Source: Chitinophaga pinensis
Lineage (GTDB): Bacteria; Bacteroidota; Bacteroidia; NS11-12g; UBA955
Assembly (NCBI GenBank): GCA_945877575.1
Contig: CAMDUE010000011.1
Location: 16,353 to 80,352 of the forward strand
Length of the DNA: 64,000 nt
Direction: 5' to 3'
Part shown: positions 61,388 to 64,000 of the stretch, one piece after another
Layout of the letters: every line of letters begins with the position of its first letter
Position numbering within the stretch: the first letter of the stretch is position 1
Translations under genes and position numbers: made by a program
Notes under the pieces: generated by a model
Told to the model about the DNA's origin: nothing
The model's database searches: none
What the model saw: the letters and a program-made list of their open reading frames with translations, nothing else

Positions 61388-63227
61388 TTTTCTCAATGTA
61401 AAGATTGTCAATGATGAACTCTTGACGTTCAGGGGTGTTTTTGCCCATGTAATATTTCAATAGTTTTTCAATGTTTGCATCTTCTTTGAGAATGACCGGT
61501 TCTAATCTGATGTCGTTGCCAATGAATTTACCAAATTCGTCGGGTGAAATTTCACCCAAACCTTTGAATCGGGTGATTTCGGGCTTAGGACCTAACTTTT
61601 TAATGGCATCTTGCCTTTCTCTGTCTGAAAAACAATAAATGGTTTCTTTTTTATTTCTAACCCTGAATAAGGGAGTTTGTAAAATGTAAAGATGTCCATT
61701 TCTAACCAGATCAGGGAAGAATTGCAGAAAGAAAGTCATCATCAACAACCTGATGTGCATTCCGTCAACGTCGGCATCGGTAGCGATAACAATGTTGTTG
61801 TACCTCAGGTTTTCAAGCGACTCTTCAATGTCTAGTGCATGTTGAAGAAGATTGAATTCTTCGTTTTCGTAAACAATCTTCTTTTTTAGTCCGTAGCAGT
61901 TCAACGGTTTACCTCTCAAAGAGAATACCGCTTGAAGATCAGGATTACGGCTCTTGGTGATGCTTCCGCTTGCTGAATCACCCTCGGTGATGAATAAAGT
62001 GGACTCGTATCGTTCTTCCTTTTTGTGGTCAGGAAGGTGGGTTCGGCAATCGCGCAACTTTTTGTTGTGGAGGTTGGCTCTTTTTGCTCTTTCTTTGGCC
62101 AGCTTTTGAACCCCCGCCATGTCTTTTCTTTCTCTTTCGTTCTGAAGGATTTTCTTGATCAGGGCGTCTGCGGTTGCTGGATTTTGGTGGAGATAGTCAT
62201 CTAGTTGTTTTTTGACAAATTCAAAAACGGCAGATTTTAGGGATTGTCCGCCGGGCTCCATTTCTTGGCTACCCAATTTGGTTTTGGTTTGACTTTCAAA
62301 AACCGGTTCCACCACGCGCAAACTCACTGCCGCCGTAATGGAACTTCTGATGTCAGCAGCATCATAATCTTTCTTGTAAAACTCACGAATGGTTCTGACA
62401 TAAGCTTCTCTGAATGCCTGTAGGTGAGTTCCACCTTGAGTGGTGTACTGTCCGTTGACAAAAGAGTAGTATTCTTCGCCGTAGGCCTCTGTATGGGTCA
62501 TGGCTATTTCAAAGTCTTCACCCTTAAGATGAATGACGGGATATAAAGCGCTTTCTGGTGGAACTTTGGTTTCCAACAGGTCTAAAAGTCCTCTACGAGA
62601 AGCAAAGTTTTCGCCGTTGTACTTTATGGTCAGTTGACTGTTGAGGTAGGTGTAGTTTTTAACCTGTTCTCTGATGAAATCTTGGATGAACCGGTAATTT
62701 TTAAAAATGGTATTGTCTGGTTCAAAAACCAAAAGGGTTCCGTTGGTTTGATCAGAAGATTCTTCAGCGTGATCACCGGTCAGTTCACCTCGGTTGAATT
62801 CAGCTCGTTTTGATTTTCCGTCTCTGAAACTTTGTACTAGGAAATAGCTGCTGAGTGCGTTTACGGCCTTTAAACCCACCCCGTTCAGTCCCACAGATTT
62901 TTGGAAAGCTCGGCTGTCGTATTTACCACCGGTATTGATTTTGGAAACCACGTCAACTACCTTTCCCAAGGGAATTCCTCGGCCAAAGTCTCTGACGGTC
63001 ACTTTTTCATCGGTGATGTTCACTTCTATGCGCTTTCCATTGCCCATCACGTGCTCATCAATGGAGTTGTCAATGACCTCTTTAATGAGTACGTAAATGC
63101 CGTCATCGGGCGATTTTCCGTCGCCCAATTTGCCAATGTACATACCTGGTCTCAGTCGGATATGTTCTTTCCAATCCAGACTTCGAATTTCGTTTTCGGT
63201 ATATTGTGGTTGCAGTTGGTCGCTCAT
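61368..63227 (-). CDS. parE: DNA topoisomerase IV subunit B
   Basis: ATPase subunit of a type IIA topoisomerase that separates daughter chromosomes. The 619 residues have the GHKL ATPase motifs ([33 protein letters not shown]), the transducer domain, and the TOPRIM motifs TEGDSASG and [11 protein letters not shown]. The [21 protein letters not shown] start is the form I know from Bacteroidota ParE rather than GyrB. The usual partner parC is not next to it: the downstream gene is a membrane protein. Confidence 0.93.
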   Translation of the reverse strand: MSDQLQPQYTENEIRSLDWKEHIRLRPGMYIGKLGDGKSPDDGIYVLIKEVIDNSIDEHVMGNGKRIEVNITDEKVTVRDFGRGIPLGKVVDVVSKINTGGKYDSRAFQKSVGLNGVGLKAVNALSSYFLVQSFRDGKSKRAEFNRGELTGDHAEESSDQTNGTLLVFEPDNTIFKNYRFIQDFIREQVKNYTYLNSQLTIKYNGENFASRRGLLDLLETKVPPESALYPVIHLKGEDFEIAMTHTEAYGEEYYSFVNGQYTTQGGTHLQAFREAYVRTIREFYKKDYDAADIRSSITAAVSLRVVEPVFESQTKTKLGSQEMEPGGQSLKSAVFEFVKKQLDDYLHQNPATADALIKKILQNERERKDMAGVQKLAKERAKRANLHNKKLRDCRTHLPDHKKEERYESTLFITEGDSASGSITKSRNPDLQAVFSLRGKPLNCYGLKKKIVYENEEFNLLQHALDIEESLENLRYNNIVIATDADVDGMHIRLLMMTFFLQFFPDLVRNGHLYILQTPLFRVRNKKETIYCFSDRERQDAIKKLGPKPEITRFKGLGEISPDEFGKFIGNDIRLEPVILKEDANIEKLLKYYMGKNTPERQEFIIDNLYIEKNDLVEV

Positions 63228-63307
63228 TGTAGCAATTTTAACTCAATAATTGCAAATGCTGTTCGCAAGTTTTTCACAACTGCGATGGTAATGCCTATTT
63301 TCGCGGC

Positions 63308-63868
63308 ATGAAAAGGTTTCAGCGATTGTTTTTTTTCGGGGGATTTTTAATCTTCTTAGGATTTCTAGTGTCTTGCCAATCTGAAATTGACCGTGACCTC
63401 AAAGCGGTAAATGAATTGAAAGCATTTCTTCCTGACGATGTCAACAAACTCAACATAGACAGTTTGCCTCGCAACGCCGATTCAATCTTGGAAGCTTTTA
63501 TAACGAAATATCCTAAACACGCCGAAAGCGAATTTTTGTGTTTTCAATTGGTCAATGTAACCGGAAAGCGCGGCGAGACGGAAAAATTAAAATCGGCACA
63601 ATGGGCAGATTTCTATTTGAAAAATTATCCATCAAACAAGGCCCGTAGACTAGATATGGCGTTATACGCCGCCTATTATTTTGAGAAATTCGGAGTTTAC
63701 GATGAGGCTTTGAGGCTTTACGAAATGATTCGAGATAGTTTTCCTGATAATCCGTTGAGTCAAGGTGCAGCTCAGTCTGCCAAAATGATTCGCAGCGGTT
63801 TGGTGACTCCTGAGCAACAATTAGAGGCGTTGTTGAAACAACAGGACGATTCTGTGAAATCTAAATAA
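63308..63868 (+). CDS. lipoprotein with TPR-like helices
   Basis: A 186-residue lipoprotein with signal ending LGFLVSC (Cys23). The mature part is helical; ALYAAYYFEKFGVYDEALRLYEMIRDSFPDNP reads as at least one TPR unit. A TATTTTCG element (one mismatch) lies just upstream. It starts 80 nt from parE, divergently, and ends 1 nt before the epimerase gene, so those two form an operon. Function unknown. Confidence 0.78.
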   Translation: MKRFQRLFFFGGFLIFLGFLVSCQSEIDRDLKAVNELKAFLPDDVNKLNIDSLPRNADSILEAFITKYPKHAESEFLCFQLVNVTGKRGETEKLKSAQWADFYLKNYPSNKARRLDMALYAAYYFEKFGVYDEALRLYEMIRDSFPDNPLSQGAAQSAKMIRSGLVTPEQQLEALLKQQDDSVKSK

Positions 63869-63869
63869 T

Positions 63870-64000
63870 ATGAAGATTTTAGTTACGGGGGCCACCGGAT
63901 TTATTGGCAGTCATGTAGTTCAACAATTGCAGCGAGCGGGCCATAATTTGGTATTGTGCCACCGCGAAGGCAAGTCGAGTTGGAAGTTATTTGATTCTGT
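63870..64000 (+). CDS. NAD-dependent epimerase/dehydratase, N-terminal part
   Basis: Cut by the window edge; 43 codons are present and it is not in the ORF track. MKILVTGATGFIGSHVVQQL is the GxxGxxG Rossmann motif of the extended short-chain dehydrogenase family, which acts on nucleotide sugars or related substrates. HREGKSS follows the second strand and may read the NADP phosphate. The ATG at 63870 lies 1 nt after the stop of the TPR-like lipoprotein. The exact substrate cannot be told. Confidence 0.85.
   Translation, partial: MKILVTGATGFIGSHVVQQLQRAGHNLVLCHREGKSSWKLFDS

Noticed and set aside
62901-63311. 136-residue ORF opposite the start of parE
   Set aside because: Antisense to the conserved ATPase domain of parE; no homology seen.

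Overview
The window looks like an ordinary stretch of a Bacteroidota chromosome (moderately AT-rich, probably Flavobacteriales or a near relative; the exact lineage cannot be fixed from here). The signs are several type IX secretion (T9SS) C-terminal sorting domains of both type A and gliding-associated type B, many outer-membrane beta-barrels, a type B succinate:quinone oxidoreductase (sdhCAB), menB for menaquinone, the short 287-residue primary sigma factor typical of the phylum, and about 17 copies of the Bacteroidota -7 promoter element TAnnTTTG in front of genes. Shine-Dalgarno sequences are not evident. I see no phage, insertion sequence, CRISPR array or rRNA; there is one tRNA (Phe).

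Layout. 1-2.4 kb: polyphosphate metabolism (ppk1 then a cut-off ppx). 2.5-6.1 kb: lower meta-cleavage / 2-aminomuconate branch (oxalocrotonate decarboxylase, divergent from hydratase - acylating acetaldehyde dehydrogenase - aldolase), yielding pyruvate and acetyl-CoA. 6.1-6.45 kb: heptamer repeat array. 6.5-14.3 kb: OmpA-like lipoprotein, GH92 alpha-mannosidase, YwaF-like membrane protein, large T9SS cargo. 14.3-18.3 kb: a candidate protein-sorting locus: a 61-residue PID-CTERM-like protein, tRNA-Phe, a secreted unknown, an SRPBCC protein, an exosortase-family enzyme, its small membrane partner and a beta-barrel. 18.3-25.4 kb: more beta-barrels, a TlpA-like thioredoxin, an alkyltransferase-like DNA repair protein, an RluA-type pseudouridine synthase, a MATE exporter. 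25.4-29.5 kb: sdhCAB and riboflavin synthase. 29.6-34.4 kb: grpE-dnaJ, M48 protease, beta-barrel. 34.5-40 kb: menB, an ECF sigma / anti-sigma / beta-barrel operon, methyltransferase, PAP2 phosphatase, enoyl-CoA hydratase. 40-46.3 kb: Omp28-like lipoprotein, then a tightly overlapped run adk - yjjG-like HAD - T9SS cargo - VWA membrane protein - mnmA. 46.5-51 kb: giant IgGFc-binding-like/PKD protein with a type B sorting domain. 51-64 kb: rpoD, feoAB, M1 aminopeptidase with aroE and a DedA protein, a tiny lipoprotein, ahcY, a polytopic membrane protein, parE, a TPR-like lipoprotein and the start of an NAD-dependent epimerase.

Two things stand out. First, the exosortase locus with a nearly domain-less PID-CTERM protein about 1.8 kb away. 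Second, five intergenic arrays built from 7-bp units (forms of CGATACC / CGGTACC / TGGTACC and relatives), each beginning at the stop codon of a plus-strand gene, three of them at convergent junctions where no classical terminator is visible. The promoter map also suggests several leaderless or near-leaderless messages, because the -7 element ends only 4-7 nt before the start codon. All functional statements are read from sequence by eye; no searches were run.
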